From Litoditis marina (taxonomy: Eukaryota > Nematoda > Chromadorea > Rhabditida > Rhabditidae), in contig OZ038440.1 of NCBI GenBank assembly GCA_964036275.1, positions 9,213,690 through 9,277,689 on the forward strand: a stretch of 64,000 nucleotides of DNA, given 5' to 3'. Below the pieces are notes generated by a model that was not told where the DNA came from, ran no database searches, and saw nothing but the letters and a program-made list of their open reading frames with translations. Positions 47,529 through 56,043 of this stretch are shown one piece after another. Positions within the stretch are counted from its first letter, which is position 1. Each line of letters opens with the position of its first letter. The position numbers and the translations under genes were made by a program.

Positions 47529-48399
47529 TGTGTAGTTTTTTTCCCACATAAATTGTGAAACACATTTTCCTGAACTTCCTTCCCACCCTCCCATGAAAAT
47601 CGTCAGGCTATTTTCAGACTGTTACTCTCATGCGCAATAAATCTTTCAGTTTTTGTCATTGGACAGTTATTCATCACTTATGGGACAGGTGCGAAAAATG
47701 ATCGGTGTAACAATAAAAAGGGAACACACTTGACAATATGATGTTGGTTCTTTTCTTGAACACGCGGTGGTATTCGCATTCATCTGTTGAAACTTTCAAT
47801 CGGTCAAACTGTCCAATGACTGTTTTGCAGTGATGTATGTACGTGGTGATGATGATGTTTCTTTATAGTGAAAATGACATAATAACCGGAATAAGAGAGC
47901 TTTATTATTTTTTATGCCAGAAAAATACATGATATTAGTTTCGAAAGGGAAAAACCTAAGAGATTACTATACTTCAGTACCGCACCTTTACAAGATAGCT
48001 ACCAACCAAACTATTTGGACGATAGAAATATCAACAAGATACCACGTAAAGTAAGTAGGTATAAGAATCTTCGCATAAATTTGGATTCCAGGCCAACATA
48101 GATGGTATGGATGGTCGGTCATGTTCGTGTTTTCCATGAACTCAGCAACGCACGCTATTCTTCTCTTCATCTTCACACCAAGTGTACGGTAGGTTAAGAT
48201 ATTGTAATCTCAGTTATTGTGAGTGACTTAACGAAATTTGTAGATTATTCTCATTTGCGTACACAGCACAAATATCAGTTACTACTAAAACTCAATGGGA
48301 ATCAAACAGTTTTCTAGAGCAACCCTTTTAGCGGAAAAGGTTAATGTTTTCAGAGTGAGCACAGTGTACAGCTTAGTTTCTGCTGTGTTAGACTCCTAA
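29700..48399 (+). CDS. Seven-transmembrane receptor, paralog 3, with giant intron
   Basis: Predicted 298-residue receptor. Exons: 29700-29834, 30160-30297, 30651-30809, 31756-31919, 32289-32375, 47618-47688, 48092-48188, 48354-48399 (TAA). All junctions keep the phases of paralogs 1 and 2. Exon 5 (WSAVILIIDRKKGG...) and exon 6 (LLLSCAINLSVFVIGQLF...YGTG) are clearly the matching exons although 15,242 bp apart. TM3 ends LVSWSRWLAF; loop 2 has THYHPWYVNFYYDP. The tail after TM7 is only 14 residues. ATTTTCAG lies one base before the ATG, a likely trans-splice acceptor. No stop, frameshift or broken splice site is seen, so the gene may be functional if the long satellite intron is removed. AATAAA occurs near 48594. 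Confidence 0.75.
30848..31087. mobile_element. 240-bp TIR element in receptor 3 intron
   Basis: Begins GTGGCCGTATTTTGTAAGCT and ends with the reverse complement AGCTTACAAAATACGGCCAC. The inverted ends extend through TCAAATAG and GGGTAAGCTA with a few mismatches, about 38 bp in all. The interior is AT-rich and non-coding. A non-autonomous DNA transposon in the intron between exons 3 and 4. Confidence 0.8.
31118..31165 (+). repeat. Dispersed CAGCTGTGTTTGTAGTTTGAT repeat, copy 1
   Basis: CAGCTGTGTTTGTAGTTTGA followed by GGTCAAACTTCG recurs as diverged copies at about 32018-32066 and, more distantly, 60791-60840. Short, non-coding, same orientation; possibly fragments of one element. Confidence 0.45.
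32569..32613 (+). repeat. Hairpin cassette copy 1 (GGCGGC type)
   Basis: Outer arms ACAAGGGAG and CTCCCTTGT pair perfectly, and the inner stem is CGGCGGC/GCCGCC around a TAAA loop. TTTTT follows immediately, then ATTCCGGGCTGGCGAGAG. This is the only copy with a fully matched outer stem. Confidence 0.7.
32722..33384 (+). repeat. 25-bp minisatellite array A
   Basis: About 26 head-to-tail copies of AACATAGAGCGCGAAACTTC plus TCCCT, most of them identical. Variant units (TAGAACGCGAAATCTCTTC) occur near 33175-33215 and at the right end, suggesting duplication of blocks of units. No coding. Confidence 0.95.
33546..33590 (+). repeat. Hairpin cassette copy 2 (GGCGGC type)
   Basis: ACAAGGTAGG, inner stem CGGCGGC/GCCGCC, then CCTCCCTTGT and TTTTT. 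The outer stem has one internal mismatch (T opposite C). Confidence 0.7.
33721..34330 (+). repeat. Minisatellite array B (CATAGGGCGCGAGACTTCTC)
   Basis: Units with core CATAGGGCGCGAGACTTCTC, either with or without CCTAA before the next unit, alternate over about 600 bp. Related to array A but with GGG in place of AGA/GAG and a shorter form that drops five bases. Confidence 0.9.
34330..34870 (+). repeat. 540-bp duplicated block, left copy
   Basis: Begins near ACCCGTAACAACAATTAG, includes GGATGCAGAGTTTCTTCTTCC and CAGCAACCGATTTCGAGAAA, and runs into hairpin copy 3. It matches 46917-47455 closely, in the same orientation. Open frames occur on both strands, but differ between copies, so no protein is supported. 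Confidence 0.85.
34859..34903 (+). repeat. Hairpin cassette copy 3 (GGCGGC type)
   Basis: Same form as copy 2, with TTTTT after the right arm. Preceded by TAAAAGTGCAAAAATGATGG and an AATATATAAAGG stretch, which is also seen, in variant form, before other copies. Confidence 0.7.
34965..36345 (+). repeat. 25-bp minisatellite array C
   Basis: Units of the form TTAACATAGAGCGCGGAAGTTCTCC, more diverged than array A, about 55 copies. A block of eight units (200 bp) starting near 35901 is repeated almost exactly at 36101, showing a superimposed 200-bp period. Confidence 0.9.
36346..36411 (+). repeat. 18-bp CACATAGACAGTGTGGCT repeat, left of LINE
   Basis: A short spacer (AGTAAAGAGATGAGAACAGT) and a few 18-bp units lie directly against the LINE 3' tail. 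The same spacer and units occur on the other side of the LINE at about 40815-40960. Confidence 0.8.
36691..39527 (-). CDS. LINE ORF2: endonuclease and reverse transcriptase
   Basis: Encodes an apurinic-type endonuclease followed by reverse transcriptase, which nick the target and copy element RNA at the break. Numbering from codon TTG at 39420: endonuclease about 1-200 (ALSETWLK at 14, LGDFNLPDIEW at 124, TSDHNRV at 194); RT about 440-730 with YFDFSKAFDRVSH at 549, SGVPQGGAISPLLF at 606 and the FADD catalytic box at 641. These are CR1/Jockey-type motifs. The frame stays open upstream of 39420 (reads FLYANIRSATKNSIPLQ, typical of the domain's start) back into the end of ORF1, and no ATG occurs before the endonuclease. 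Translation probably depends on ORF1, see the frameshift site. Stop at 36691. No disabling lesion seen. Confidence 0.85.
39513..40349 (-). CDS. LINE ORF1: RNA-binding protein
   Basis: A 278-residue protein starting at ATG 40349. Residues about 60-92 form a heptad-like helix (LVDEISSLREENRALKARIA) fit for coiled-coil self-association. Residues about 121-220 resemble the RRM-like domain of nematode LINE ORF1 proteins (RALVISGIPES, then LGVDAIPVTVYRMGR, then RLLKVIMPS). The Gln/Gly/Asn-rich end stops at TAG 39513-39515. ORF1 proteins of this kind coat element RNA. It overlaps ORF2 in a different frame. Confidence 0.8.
   Translation of the reverse strand: MDSDSVPSSPSAGFNSGQNAAKRLRIGTPERANEQAQLLAKLDKDKKCSAYVKAVLKFLMDGQQDHTLLVDEISSLREENRALKARIAQLSGPTFQLANQPAPDANRVVNEIDSDCELFERKRALVISGIPESDLSQPVSRAEEDTYRVKCVVNTLGVDAIPVTVYRMGRVGPRPRLLKVIMPSSVHQKRLVERASWLRNSEFRGVWLRASLSKEVRDQQREVRLRNGNSAGTGNQSQGYSVANAFGNPAGAFAAVGGSQTAVTAQTGSTNAGQGNGQ
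39522..39528 (-). promoter_or_regulatory. Putative -1 frameshift site GGGAAAC
   Basis: Read on the minus strand the heptamer is G GGA AAC in the ORF1 frame, the X XXY YYZ pattern used for -1 ribosomal slippage. It lies two codons before the ORF1 stop (GGC CAA TAG). Slipping gives GGG AAA and enters exactly the ORF2 frame, which is open from here. A downstream GGTTTCC could pair with GGAAAC, but I do not claim a defined pseudoknot. Confidence 0.5.
40665..40990 (+). repeat. 25- and 18-bp satellite right of LINE
   Basis: Five or six 25-bp units of array C type, then the AGTAAAGAGATGAGAACAGT spacer, then about eight 18-bp units (ACATAGACAGTGGGGCTC). This repeats the order found left of the LINE at 36240-36411, so the flank exists on both sides. 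Confidence 0.85.
41440..41482 (+). repeat. Hairpin cassette copy 4 (CCCGGGC type)
   Basis: ACAAGGAAGG, inner stem CCCGGGC/GCCCGGG around TAAC, right arm CCTCCCTTGT and TTTTT. The inner stem differs from the GGCGGC type on both sides yet still pairs. Confidence 0.7.
41845..42645 (+). repeat. 33-bp minisatellite array
   Basis: About 24 copies of GACAGCGGAAATGGGGACAG plus TGGGGCTCACATA, with one shortened unit near 42348. Because the unit is 33 bp, both strands stay open for about 270-300 codons (11-residue repeats such as HIDSGNGDSGA and VYVSPTVPISA). I regard these frames as by-products, not genes. Confidence 0.95.
42943..44261 (+). repeat. Higher-order satellite unit 2
   Basis: Same order as unit 1. 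Its 33-bp array (about 43625-43965) has about 11 copies. It contains hairpin copy 5. Confidence 0.75.
43241..43283 (+). repeat. Hairpin cassette copy 5 (CCCGGGC type)
   Basis: As copy 4, but the T-run after the right arm is interrupted (TGTGTTTATT). Confidence 0.65.
44262..45455 (+). repeat. Higher-order satellite unit 3
   Basis: Same order as units 1 and 2, with a C-homopolymer of about 26 at 44401-44426 in the head, hairpin copy 6 and a diverged 33-bp array of about 10 copies (44950-45285). Confidence 0.75.
44579..44621 (+). repeat. Hairpin cassette copy 6 (CCCGGGC type)
   Basis: As copy 4, with TTTTT. The following CCAGGCTGGCGGGAGCTTCC-TGG could form a second small stem (CCAGG/CCTGG). 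Confidence 0.7.
45456..45910 (+). repeat. Truncated higher-order unit 4
   Basis: Has the conserved head and hairpin copy 7, but no 33-bp array; it passes into array D instead. Confidence 0.65.
45737..45781 (+). repeat. Hairpin cassette copy 7 (GGCGGC type)
   Basis: As copy 2, with TTTTT. The head segment around it is of the kind otherwise linked to the CCCGGGC type, so the stem type was exchanged independently of its surroundings. Confidence 0.7.
45911..46916 (+). repeat. Minisatellite array D (GTAGAGCGCGAGATCTCTCT)
   Basis: Units of about 25 bp with GAGCGCGAGATCTCTCTCTAAC cores. A block of about 300 bp containing a CT-rich run (TCTCTCTCCTTCCCTCTATT) is duplicated (about 45970-46250 and 46265-46560). 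Confidence 0.85.
46917..47455 (+). repeat. 540-bp duplicated block, right copy
   Basis: Counterpart of 34330-34870. It ends just where a hairpin cassette would start, but the cassette is replaced by the (TA)n run. Confidence 0.85.
47443..47523. repeat. (TA)n microsatellite
   Basis: About 80 bp of TA, broken once by ATC, ending the satellite block some 95 bp before receptor exon 6. Confidence 0.95.
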
Positions 48400-49318
48400 A
48401 AAGAACTTTGACAGACGAAAACGACGATATGGATCACGGATGCAGAGTTATAAAGTGCAAAACTTAGAAATGGACAACTAATATAAGTAGTGCTATTCAG
48501 AATATACGGCGGTCAGGAAGTGACGACTACCACGGTCTCTCGTATTGCAATCGTCTCGATCAACAATAGACGATAGAACATAATTACGTATTTGAATAAA
48601 ACATACAAGATTGGACTGATATGTTCATGTTTTTGTGGGCTTCCATAGCAGTTTCACCAAACTAATGTATAAGTAAAGTTTGATTTTGAGTTGCACACAT
48701 TGAAAAATCTCGCGCATGGTGCAACTTAAGGAAAAATCCGCAGCTGTAGCTAATCTGTGCGAAAAACAAGCTTTTTTTTTCAATTTTCCGAGAAGGTGGA
48801 AATATTTTTTTACGACGAACGAGCACGAGTTCGTTCTCACATCACTATATGAACAACTTGAATGACTGTACAGTTTATAACTTACAAATACAGGTATAAT
48901 ATGACTCTTCATAAACTTAATAGTAAAATTTCCTAGACAAACAATTGCACTAATAAAAATCCATTCTATTCACATTCTCACAACGAGTTAAAATCTGTAC
49001 GGAGTACGGTACATACGATAATATACAACCGTAGTCGATGTCTGAGACTCTCTAAAAAAACATGACGGGCAAGAGAAGTATAAAACACAGAAAGAAACAT
49101 TGGTTTTATAAATGCTCACCTTGTAAGGCATTCGAAAATCACAGTACTTGCTCAAATGAACAAAATCGTACAACTAGTACTTTCCTAGTAGTTAATATAC
49201 TTACGAGTTCAAAAAAGCTCATCCAATGGAAAAGAACAGAAGGTTGAGCAGAATGCAGATCTAAGATACTTATTGTATACTTTTAATATTCAACCTACAA
49301 TATTCCGATTTCTACCTT
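48400..49318. other. Convergent 3' intergenic region
   Basis: Lies between the ends of receptor 3 (+) and NAA30 (-). AATAAA near 48594 fits the receptor 3' end. No other feature seen. Confidence 0.5.
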
Positions 49319-52300
49319 CTAACAATAGTCCGGAACAGGGTTGAGAGAGGGGGGAGTGAAGAACAGCTTCAGACGGAAGGCATCATTGCCATTCAAATAA
49401 TATCTGAAAATGTTAGTTGTATGAATCAGCAGAAGTTGTGTTTTTCAGTTGTGACGTTAGAGCTTCGAATGAATATTACCCAGCGATTTTTACAATTTAC
49501 AAAAAAATATGTTAATCAATCCTTAAATTAGTGATATCAGTGAAAGTACCTTCCCAAAATCAGCACCTTGAATCAGATATCTTTCTCACTTTCTCTGTTA
49601 TAATTTTTGTCTCCCTGAGCAAACATTCTTTGTATGTTTTCCGACACCTACTTCTGTTACGATGCGCTTTTTAAATGACCTAATCAAAGTATAGCACACT
49701 TGGCACTGTCTGATCTGACATCTTAAGCTTCTTAGCTCGTGTAGCCTTTTAGATGACGTGTTACTCTGTCTGGGAAGTAGAAAAGCACCCTACCTGCCTT
49801 ATCGGCACCAAAGATAGATGACCAAAAAACACCCACCTCAAAAGTCGCTTATCTCTGATGAATCCTAGTTTTGTGTACAATCGCTGAGCGGTTTTGTTTT
49901 CCACCTGAAATCCAAAACGGGCTTAAAGAACAATCACACTTTATACTTTTGCAACTTGCGAGCGAGTTTCGACTAAACCGCTACCTTTCCGCTTCGCCTC
50001 ACATCCTCATAGGGAAGAGGGGTCAGTCAAATATCGTACTTTATGTGTACAAGCTACTTTACTTTATGTGTACAAGATAGTGTACAAGCTATCAAAACAA
50101 TCAAAGTTCATTCAATTTTATTTAAAAACTCATCCACCGTAGCCAAAACAAAAAGCACAATAACATACCTCGGTTTCGAGATAGACTTCATCACAGCCCT
50201 GAGCTAGCATGTTCTCGATAGCACTGCGGACCAAGCGGGTGGCTAAATAAGAATAAACATTCATACAAACCCCAACGTCAGGAAAATGGAAAATTAACGG
50301 AATCGAACTTTTCTAATCGTCGTAATGACCCGATTATCACTTCAAAACGTGAAAGGAATCACAAATGAATGAACAGTTACAAAATAGTCAATCTTGAGCA
50401 CTGTGTTCGGAACAGTTCAATAGGTACTGTGTTCTGTGCATAGATCTCGAGGACATTTATCCTCAACTAGGCCTTGGCACTAGAAAACGAGATAACATCG
50501 TTCGCGAGCATTGAACATTGAACATGCAACTCCAGGAACGATTGCTCAATACTATGAGTGCGAGAATTTGGTATCAAACCGAAACCCATCCATGTTTTAG
50601 TTTGAATGTTTAAAATCAGGATCAGGACTTCTGAAGCGGTTCGGTATATGAGAACGACAACGGGAAAACTCGATACTATACACAACACACGAAATGAACC
50701 AATTGCGTTTCCGTAATAAACTGTTGTCTATTGTATTGTATTGTAAACGCACCCAATCCCATTCGTCTACAGCTTTCATCCACTGCCAACATTGCGATGT
50801 AGCCTCTTCTTCTACCGTCCGACTGCTGCTCCAATTTACCCACCACCGCACCGACACACGTTTCAGACGAATCGATTGCCTAAAATAGTCACGATCATAC
50901 ATATTAGAGTTGAGGAAACTTCCAGTTTCGAGTCCTACTCGAAAACATTCGAGTTTTTCCATTTCCAAGTCGAATCGAGTTCCCAGTTCGACTATAACAA
51001 CCCTAATAATACATATATTGTGGTGAAGTTGTCTGATTGGCCAGAAAATCGAATTTTTTGAATTTTCATGAATATATAATGAAAACGGGGTAGGTTTTGC
51101 CGTATAAGTCACATCTGACAGGTCTGTCATCAAACACTATTAAGGTTCATCAATTGAGGGAGTCCTTTGTGAAAAACTAGGGACCATAAATCAATAACTG
51201 AACACTAAACGAATTGTATGTATACACAAATAAGAATTGTCGATGATCAAAAACAGGTGATTGGACACGCATCACGCAAGAATAGCCAATATCTCCGATA
51301 TTAGCAAAAAAAAGCGAATCCTCTTTTCAAATGTTAACATTTTCTGTCTATTTGTAACAAGGTCGTGAGATTTCATTGGTCACCGGCAGACCGGCACACG
51401 GATTCCCAAATATCCGACGCGTAAGTTTTTTTGAATGGAGGTAGTGTATTATGTATTATCATAGAATCAGAAACACCCACCAGTATACACAACTCAGGCC
51501 AGTTGTGAACGAAGAAGCGATAGGTGTATATGGAGTAGGGTTCACTTAGATCCTTCGTCATCAGACGCATAACCGCACCGATTTGGGTCTCATCCTGAAA
51601 AAATAGAACGAATCAGGTAGGAATAGCCACATTCTGCCACAACTGCACAATTAATCTAGTCCCTTGATAGATTCTCAATAAGTATGTTAAATAACATAAT
51701 CAATCCTTCTTCCAACGTGATAGTACAATTCGGAAATCTTGCTTTCACTTAACTTAAAAATGCTTTCAAAACCAATATTTATTGGTTAAAATCTCGAGAA
51801 AACTTGTAAATACCTGATACTGAACGAGTTTGATATTCTGCTGACTGTTCGATGATTTTGGGTCGTCTTGACTGATTGCGTGTTGGCAGTGAGGCCATTG
51901 GGATCCGTCTGGCATTTTGTCTTGCGCCGTACAAGATTCAGCCTGAAAGTACACATCAATTCTTATTGAGCTTAAGCTGAGATTGATTAGCCGTGTTCTT
52001 GTTCCGCTTGTATAACTGGATTCCCTATCAAGGGTATATGAATATCGAAATAAAAACATAGATTGAGGCAGCTTGAGCTCGATCGATGGCCATCGTTTAC
52101 ACACTCACGCGTCCCATCCTAGCGGTCATTCGAAGTATGGCATTCTAGAATGTGCGGGCAATTCAATACAGAAGTAATGCTTCTTAACTTGGAAAAAACT
52201 GATCCATACCTTTTCTGCTACTACAGCAGGTGATGATGCTGGAACAATCTTCGTTGCAGTACTTGTGCTGGCTATTTGCAGACATCGTTGCAGGGTGTTG

Positions 52301-52362
52301 ATCACCGATTCCACGTGTACCTCTTCACCATCCTTCTGAGCGTGGTTCTTTCCAAAAGCCAT
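49319..52362 (-). CDS. naa30: NAA30, catalytic subunit of NatC
   Basis: N-alpha-acetyltransferase of the NatC complex, which transfers acetyl from acetyl-CoA to N-terminal Met-hydrophobic peptides at the ribosome. Exons from the start: 52362-52210, 51942-51814, 51594-51481, 50879-50753, 50242-50169, 49904-49837, 49403-49319 (TAG); all phases agree, 249 residues. The GNAT core from about residue 100 carries LSEPYSIYTYRFFVHNWPEL, GYIAMLAVD, the acetyl-CoA loop RRMGLGA, GCDEVYLETE, LYTKLGFIRDKRL and RYYLNGNDAFRLKL, all diagnostic of NAA30. About the first 95 residues are a low-complexity Ser/Gln/Asp-rich extension, as in other animal NAA30 proteins. The final 10 residues (TPPSLNPVPDYC) replace the usual short end. 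TTTTAG lies one base before the ATG, suggesting trans-splicing. Confidence 0.93.
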
Positions 52363-53920
52363 GCTAAAATAGAGGCATTCATCATGAACAAGAAGAAAGT
52401 GGAAGAAAGACAACAGACGTTTCAAAATTGATGAATGAACAGATATATGGAACAGAGACCTTCAAGACACAAATCTGAACAGTACTGAAGAAAAAGAAGT
52501 ACATTTACGATAGTTTAGGAGGTGATATGAGCCAATAAATTCGAAAAAAAAAACAATAAAAAATTTGAATTTTATTTATTCGAGGCAGTGCTGTCACGGT
52601 GGGAAACAGAAATACGCAACCACGTCCTATTTGCAGCGAAACGTCACGTTTGGAAGCTGTCAATTATAATTGCCAGTTTCTACAGAAACTGCCACTGAAA
52701 TGACTCGGTTAGAAGTTAATAGGAGAAGAACTTTTACAAAAAATATTAATATAACTATGATACTCTTTCGGCGATTTCAGAGAGGGATCGGATTAGTTCT
52801 CTGGACAGTTACCGTTCTCTCATCGTTTCATCTTCGGCGTAAATAGTTTTATTTTTATGGAAAGTAAGAATGAAGAGCCCTGTCAACCCCGAGATCTCAT
52901 AGCTACAGTAACAACACTGTTTACCTATATCTAGATCGTGATAAGAGACGAAACACCGATTTGATAATAATATTTCCGCGACGATCGTCGATTATTGAAA
53001 GGGCGTTTCCACCTTTCCAATAACTGTTTTCTAAGGTAGCACTTTTTGTTTTGGAGCACTATGGGTTAGTATAGAGTGTAGCGTCAGAATGTTCGAAGAT
53101 GGCCAAGATTGTTTTTGGTATTCCCCCAAAAAAGTGCCAATGAAACAGATTAATATTTTTCAAAGGAAAGATAAAATTTCAAAACGTTCGTTGGTACATG
53201 GCAGGGAAAGAAAAGGCTTCGCTCGGATAAATTCCCACATTGGACAAAACAGTCTGGGAATTTTCTTGGCACGGTGCCAGAGTCCTTGGGAACGCGAGTA
53301 GGCACAGTGCGAGATATTGAGTTAGTTGAAAGATAGGTTAAAATGGTTATTTTCGTGAAGATGGTTCTTTGTTGTTGGAACGAAAGTGGACCATGGTTGC
53401 AGTGATCCCTCCGTGCTATCTCTTCTCTTCTTATATGCGCCAGTGCGCTTGACCGAATCACGTGAACACGATAACACAAAAATTGACAGAAATCTATAGT
53501 GATCGTTGTAGGAATAACAGTCCTATATATTTTTTGATCTGCATGTTAAAATGTAGATTGTACTCCAGCTGCTGTGAAAATTGGACTTTGTTTCTGTGTA
53601 CAGCTGATCAAACCAGAACTTGTGAGAACTAAATGAGCAGTTCCAGAGTTAAAGAAAAAGACTGATCTAAAATTAGCTGTTTACGAAAACGAGAAAGGAT
53701 GACAATTCCTAAAAATCAGGTTCTTTTATCATCATTTTGTAAGATCGACAGCAACGAATTGGAACAATACGGTGGTAAACATAGTCGAGTAACAGATATT
53801 GAAGACATAAACAAATGTTTTTTTGTATGCGGTGTTGTACAAAAGCCTCTTATAGGCCTATTCTCACTGGGGGATGTTGTATTGAAAATTCTTTACTTTA
53901 CTAGAAAGTAAAGACACTTA

Positions 53921-54021
53921 TGATTAGGTTAATGTGCTCAGTAAGAGATGTACTCAAAACCGTTTCGACCCTGATTCAAGACGGTTTTGTACATCTCTTA
54001 CTGAGCACATTAACCTAATCA
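53921..54021. repeat. Inverted repeat with 33-bp perfect arms
   Basis: TGATTAGGTTAATGTGCTCA... at the left is exactly mirrored at 53989-54021; a further CAAAACCGT/ACGGTTTTG extends the stem after a one-base bulge, leaving a loop of about 17 bases. Confidence 0.9.
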
Positions 54022-54027
54022 TACCAC

Positions 54028-54088
54028 CATCCAAAAGTCCTAGTGACACAATTATATTTTGTTCAAATAAAATAACCTAATATAAAGA
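54028..54088 (+). repeat. Dispersed repeat, copy 2
   Basis: Matches 8705-8768: CATCCAAAA, GTCCTAGTGACACAA and TATATTTTGTTCAAAT in the same order. It abuts the 53921-54021 inverted repeat, which may be part of the same element. Confidence 0.65.
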
Positions 54089-54844
54089 CACTTACTTGAA
54101 CCTACTTCAAGAGTAGTCTTACAAAAGACTGCCCCAAGCCTCGGATCTTACAAACTTTTTCTGCATTCACTCTCGCACAACCACAACTAGTACGCTGTGA
54201 GTCACAGTTCTCAAATACTGATCACCAAAAGTTCCACTTCTCGAGTTACTTTTCATTGTTTTATTCAAAATAGAATGACCAAGCTCGCTCTATAGTGCGC
54301 ACTACTAATTAAATGATCGAATTAGAAATTAAGCGGATGAGATTGTTGCGTATCGCCTAAATCATCCCATTGTTCATGCAAAATGTCCACGAACATACAG
54401 CCGTAGATACGGGGAAAACTTCGGGAAACAGTTTGGTTTCAGGTTATTTCCTGTTGGTCTGGTATAGAAGAGCGAAAGAGAGTGTTGTATTGTTACCTGT
54501 AAGGTTAGACAGCGTAGTGTAACTTTGATTTTGTGAGTTCCCATATATCGATTAGACTAGAAATTGTATACATACTCGGTCAATTTGTTCGTGTTGAGTG
54601 TTGTTAGTTTGTTCCTAATAGGTAAAAACCGAAAACTCTTTTGTGTTGAACTATTCATCTCAAATTTATTTGGTCATCTCTAATAAAGTTTGTGGTCTAA
54701 TATTTCGGCCATTCAGCAGCTTGCTCAACCAACCAATCTGTATTTCTCCTCTAATAATACGACCAAAACGCTCTCCAAATGTTGGAATGTTTGTAAAGTG
54801 CGTATCTCTCTTCTTGGATGTAACATGACAATTTCTTTTTGCAG

Positions 54845-55015
54845 ACTTATCAATGGGTTTCCTGCACGAGGAAAACACGTGGACTGTTATATGAAAGTTC
54901 GTTTGACCCTGGAAAATCCCGATAAGCGGCTTTCATTCACTTTCCGCGATAGCACTGTTTTTCCCTATCGTAAAACGACTGGTACAACCGATAGCAACTC
55001 TCCCGAATACACATA
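54845..55015 (+). CDS. Possible terminal exon, unknown protein
   Basis: Follows a good acceptor (TTTCTTTTTGCAG) and is open for 56 codons to TAA at 55015, with protein-like content (VDCYMKVRLTLENPDKRLSF, then FRDSTVFPYRKT). AATAAA near 55050 would suit a 3' end. A short upstream intron with donor GTAAAG near 54791 is possible, but no upstream exon is certain and no family is recognised. Confidence 0.25.
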
Positions 55016-56043
55016 AAATTCATTAAAATAATTCAATATATTTGCATCACAATAAACGATAAAATGCTTGAAGAGAGAAAGGGTCGCGGCGAGTGTGACT
55101 CCCGACCGCGACCCCCAAACTGAAACATGGAAAGGGCTCTACTATTGAGAATTTGCGAACGGCACCGCTAGCGGCCTGACTAGAACACCTCAGAAATCTA
55201 CGAGAAACTTTTGTACGCGGACTATTTCCAGAGTTTGCCGACCTTAGAGGTACGCGAAAAAGTGCAGGATACGTGCACAAAACGTGGTAAACAGCACACC
55301 TTTCACAAAGTTGTGAACAAGTTCTTCTATTTCTAATCACGTTCTGTGTACGTATGGAGAGGGTGTCTAAGAAAACCGTAAACAACATGTGAACATCATA
55401 AACAACTATACCCGTGCACAAAACGTATTTAACTAGCTTACTTTCCAAGAAACGTACTATTTGAGAAGTGCACGTTACCCTAGAAGTATGACTCGTTTTC
55501 TGACGTTATGCGCACGCATAATACGAAACTAGACATCTATTTACGAATATAATCTCTGAACGAAGAAAAGAGAGGCACCATGTATGAAGACCAACAACAA
55601 CGATGGCTCATTATGAAAAATGAAGACTCGTAGTCGGATTGCCTATTAGAAAACGATCTATAATACAGCTTCAAAGCTGATACAAAGTAATTACGAAAAA
55701 ACAAAAATGAGTGCGTATTGCGGTTACGGTAAGACACTTGTGTGGAACAGAGATAGAAATAAGCGAAATCGTGCTGTAAGTGCTGGGCTGGGCTGTAGCT
55801 TTTGCTTCTCGGTTCAAGTACCACCTACATCCAAAACATGTATATCGATTGAAAGAGATCACATAAACGGAAACATGTTTTGAATGTAGTTTGGTGTCAC
55901 CTGAGCCGGAAAAGAAAAGTTTGAGCTCGGCCCCAGTGGCTGCATCGGGGCATTGTTCGAGCTGCCTCTAACGGAAAATTGTGCCGGATGACAGTCGCCC
56001 TGGTTTTACAACGTTGTGTTAGATGAAATTAGACGACAACCAT

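Larger units (their letters stand above)
32376..47617. repeat. Satellite-filled intron 5 of receptor 3
   Basis: From about 32560 to 47525 nearly all of the intron is repeat: roughly 25-bp AACATAGAGCGCG-type arrays, 18-bp and 33-bp ACATAGACAG-type arrays, a conserved non-satellite head segment of several hundred bases present about four times between 41150 and 45750, seven hairpin cassettes, a 530-bp duplicated block near both ends, one LINE, and a (TA)n run at the right end. All satellite and cassette copies run in the same orientation. The matching introns in paralogs 1 and 2 are about 740-750 bp, so this is a lineage-specific expansion. Confidence 0.85.
52363..56043. other. Intergenic region upstream of naa30
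   Basis: Between NAA30 and the stop codon of the exchanger. It must hold the NAA30 promoter and the exchanger 3' UTR. It also holds a fold-back repeat, a dispersed repeat copy and weak open frames (53699-53911 and the candidate exon at 54845). Long open frame 55047-55448 on the minus strand has no family match and probably lies in 3' UTR. Confidence 0.5.

Noticed and set aside
55047..55448. 133-codon minus-strand frame
   Set aside because: No family match or splice support; it lies downstream of the exchanger stop and is probably 3' UTR or intergenic.
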